From: Apteryx mantelli
Taxonomy: Eukaryota; Chordata; Aves; Apterygiformes; Apterygidae
DNA: 64,000 nt
Reading direction: 5' to 3'
Assembly: GCF_036417845.1 (NCBI RefSeq)
Contig: NC_089979.1
Span: forward strand, 52,118,275 to 52,182,274
The notes beneath the pieces are model-generated. The model searched no databases. It saw only the letters and a program-made list of their open reading frames with translations, and was not told the origin of the DNA. This document shows positions 61,516 through 64,000 of the stretch, piece by piece (the stretch's first letter is position 1; every line of letters starts with the position of its first letter). The position numbers and the translations under genes were made by a program.

Positions 61516-64000
61516 GTAAGTACTATCTTTTGTAAGGTTTATAGTTTCTCAAACAATTTACTTTTGAATTAGTGGTGCTGTGTCTTTATAAACTTGTCTA
61601 AAAATCATTAGTTGTGCATCCCATTGCTGCTGTTGTAAATGATCAGTGGAAGTAGAACACTTCCTGAATTGTCATTAAGTTTTTATGGAAAAAGTAGTAG
61701 CAGACTGGCTTGAATTTAAAGCTAATTCTTGTTAAATCTTAAAACAAATGTGTGTATTTTTGGAATAGGCTGACCATTCAGTCAAAATACAAAATTTTTT
61801 TGGGGGGGAGAATGAAAGAGACATGGCAAGAAACTTGCCTTTGCTTATGTGCAAAACCTCAGTTTCTTAAAACTTCAGAATTATTGCAGATTGTGTGCAA
61901 AATTAATATAAATGGATTTATCCTTTCATCAGTAGAATATACATTGTTCTGAGATAAACTTAAAGATTTTTCCTGTACGTTCCCTATTTTTCACCATAAT
62001 ATATAAACAGCAGTGATAGTTTAGTTTCTTTGCTCTTATCATTATTTGCTATTAGCTACCAAATGCAGGGTTTTTTTTGTTTTGTTTTGTTTTTTTAATA
62101 ATCCACACATCAAATAATCCACAAGAAATCAAAGACTGGAGTAGGGGAGCTACAGGGGGAGAGAAATCCAGGTTATTAGGAAAGAGGACTCTGCTGTAAG
62201 CTTCTTACTAAATTGCTTTTCCTACCTGTGTAACTGGTGGTCTTGCTAAATTGCAAATTCTTTTTTCCTGTAATGCGTGGATCATACTTACGAAAATATT
62301 AACTAAAAGAGAAACAGTTGAAATTTGAATACTGTCTTTTATCCATACTTCAGAGCTTTTGAGAAATAAATTGATAAGTATATCCTTGGCTTCCCTAAAA
62401 TGTGTAAAGGAAACAAATCTGGCACTTAAATGCTTAGACACCAGGATAGTAAATGGTGTATAGGAGTGATATCTCACATTTATTAAGTATTTTAGCTATT
62501 GCCTCTTTAAATCTCATTTTACCAACAGAGTTAAAATGCATGGTTAAGTATCTTGACTATATTAACAGGACTATAAGAATGCTCCTTTTCACTTCAGTGA
62601 AGCTTACTTAATATTTGGTCATACAGTAATAGAGCTTGACTGAACAGCATCTAGGACCTTTGACAAGAAGAAATATGTAGCTTTTTGCTAAGCTACTGGG
62701 AGAGGATAAGTAGCTCTGATCTATCGTACTCATACAGATAGCCTTTTTGTAGCTTACTGTGTTAGTAATATTCTTGTTTTCAGCCTGAGAGGAGCATAAT
62801 ACTTTTTTTTTCCCCCCACGCTCCCTTTTCAGCAATGAAAGTTTTAAGTTATTCATATAGCAAAATTTTAGAATGTAAAGAATGGATCATCAGTGAAGAA
62901 CACTAGGAAAAGTGGAAGAGACCTAGTTTCTTGGGTTTTGTATGTGTTTTTGGAAAATGCAACTGAGCAGCATATTTCATTTAAAATGTGAAAGTTACAA
63001 CCTCATAGTATTTAATATATTTCAGCACTTTATACAGATCAAATTCACTTTGACTTCACTGAATTCAGGTAGACTTTTTGTTCTGTCAGAGGGGTGTTTT
63101 GGCCTGTAGTTCACTTTGCCAAGAGGCCACTGGGTATGGTAGTGGTCTGATACTTGTTTTCCCTGGGGGAAAGCTGGTTTTAGCAATGTCAAAGTATATA
63201 GAGGACCTCAAATACTTGTTAATCCATTTTGTGAAAGTAAAATCTTTAACTTTAAGTACTGTGGAGACAAGACATAGTTATCTCTAGAATAGTTTTTACT
63301 AGTGTCTGGAGGGGGGAAAAAACAAACTGACTTGTACTAAACTTTGCTCAAAAGAGAATGGGGATTCAATATATGTAATAAAATACAGTATATTTTGTAA
63401 TTAAGAGTACTATTTTGCAAATCCATGGTGAATTCTTAAATGTTGACTCTCAATGGCTGCACATTTTCTTTTCTGGTTTTTGAGAAAATATTTTCAAAGG
63501 TGCTTGTGTACTTCTGCAATGATGCTTTGAGAAGAAAGACGAAAGAAGATTCATGTTTTAAAAGCTGTTCTGCTTAGAAGTTCTGTACAAAGAGCAGCCT
63601 TACTATATGCAGCAAAATCACTTAAATTAGCATTTATAGTGTCTATTATAATAGTAAATAGTAAATAATTTTATAGTTAATAGCCAGAAACCATTTTTAT
63701 CTGAAGTTTCTGATATGCTGTATTAAGAGAAACATTTTCATTATTTTTCCTTACCTTGAACAAAGTTGGGAAGTCATATTTTTATTCTTAACTTGAAACA
63801 TTTACTTGCACTTTGATACATTTGTTTAAATACCTGAAAGTTGCAGTTTGGAGTTCTCTACTGTGAGACCTGTCAGTCCCTCTCAATGTGTGTCAAAACC
63901 CCTTTTTTCATCTGTCAGGAGAGGAGGAGTGGGGTGGGGGAGTTGGGCCAAGTTTGACTCCCTGCATGATGTACCATCTCTATTTTACTGTAAGGTTGAA
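61516..64000 (+). other. ESCO1: ESCO1 intron 6, incomplete
   Basis: I searched for the next exon, which should encode the zinc finger with its CNVCGM motif, and did not find it, so the intron runs past the window edge. It contains no recognised transposon. Confidence 0.75.

Overview
The window is avian nuclear DNA. It holds spliced vertebrate genes with long introns, CpG-rich first exons, and CR1 LINEs that end in the ATTCTGTG octamer array typical of bird CR1, plus one retroviral solo LTR. Nothing seen fixes the bird lineage. The gene set and order (MIB1, ABHD3, ESCO1) match the block I recall on human 18q11.2, here read as MIB1 on minus, ABHD3 on plus and ESCO1 on plus.

Layout. Bases 1-2267 are the start of MIB1 intron 1. 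MIB1 coding exon 1 is at 2496-2268 (minus), inside a CpG island of about 2.1-3.2 kb. Bases 3.2-18.2 kb are the spacer between the divergent MIB1 and ABHD3 promoters, interrupted by a nearly complete CR1 retrotransposon (about 12.3-16.53 kb, plus strand). Its ORF1 is open. Its ORF2 is broken by one in-frame TGA and by a frameshift at a run of eight C. ABHD3 occupies 18.2-43.5 kb with nine coding exons (18628-42679) that join in phase into a 406-residue protein. Its intron 5 carries an old, internally deleted antisense CR1 (28.16-30.17 kb) and an 825-bp antisense solo LTR bounded by a perfect 5-bp target duplication (31738-32562). Its intron 8 carries a 160-bp inverted repeat with a spacer of about 0.8 kb (40095-41209). 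Bases 43.5-50.3 kb hold no gene I can recognise. The SNRPD1 gene expected here from mammalian order was not found by eye. A second CpG island (50.3-51.4 kb) holds the presumed non-coding first exon of ESCO1. Five ESCO1 coding exons (54091-61515) encode the first 618 residues, and the zinc finger and acetyltransferase domain must lie beyond the right edge.

The three genes do not share a pathway: MIB1 is an E3 ligase of Notch-ligand endocytosis, ABHD3 a membrane phospholipase, ESCO1 a cohesin (SMC3) acetyltransferase. I found no convincing undescribed multi-gene system. The points most worth a second look are the near-intact CR1, the solo LTR with its internal 144-bp duplication, the long inverted repeat, the apparent absence of SNRPD1, and the possibly coding-derived short intron of ESCO1.
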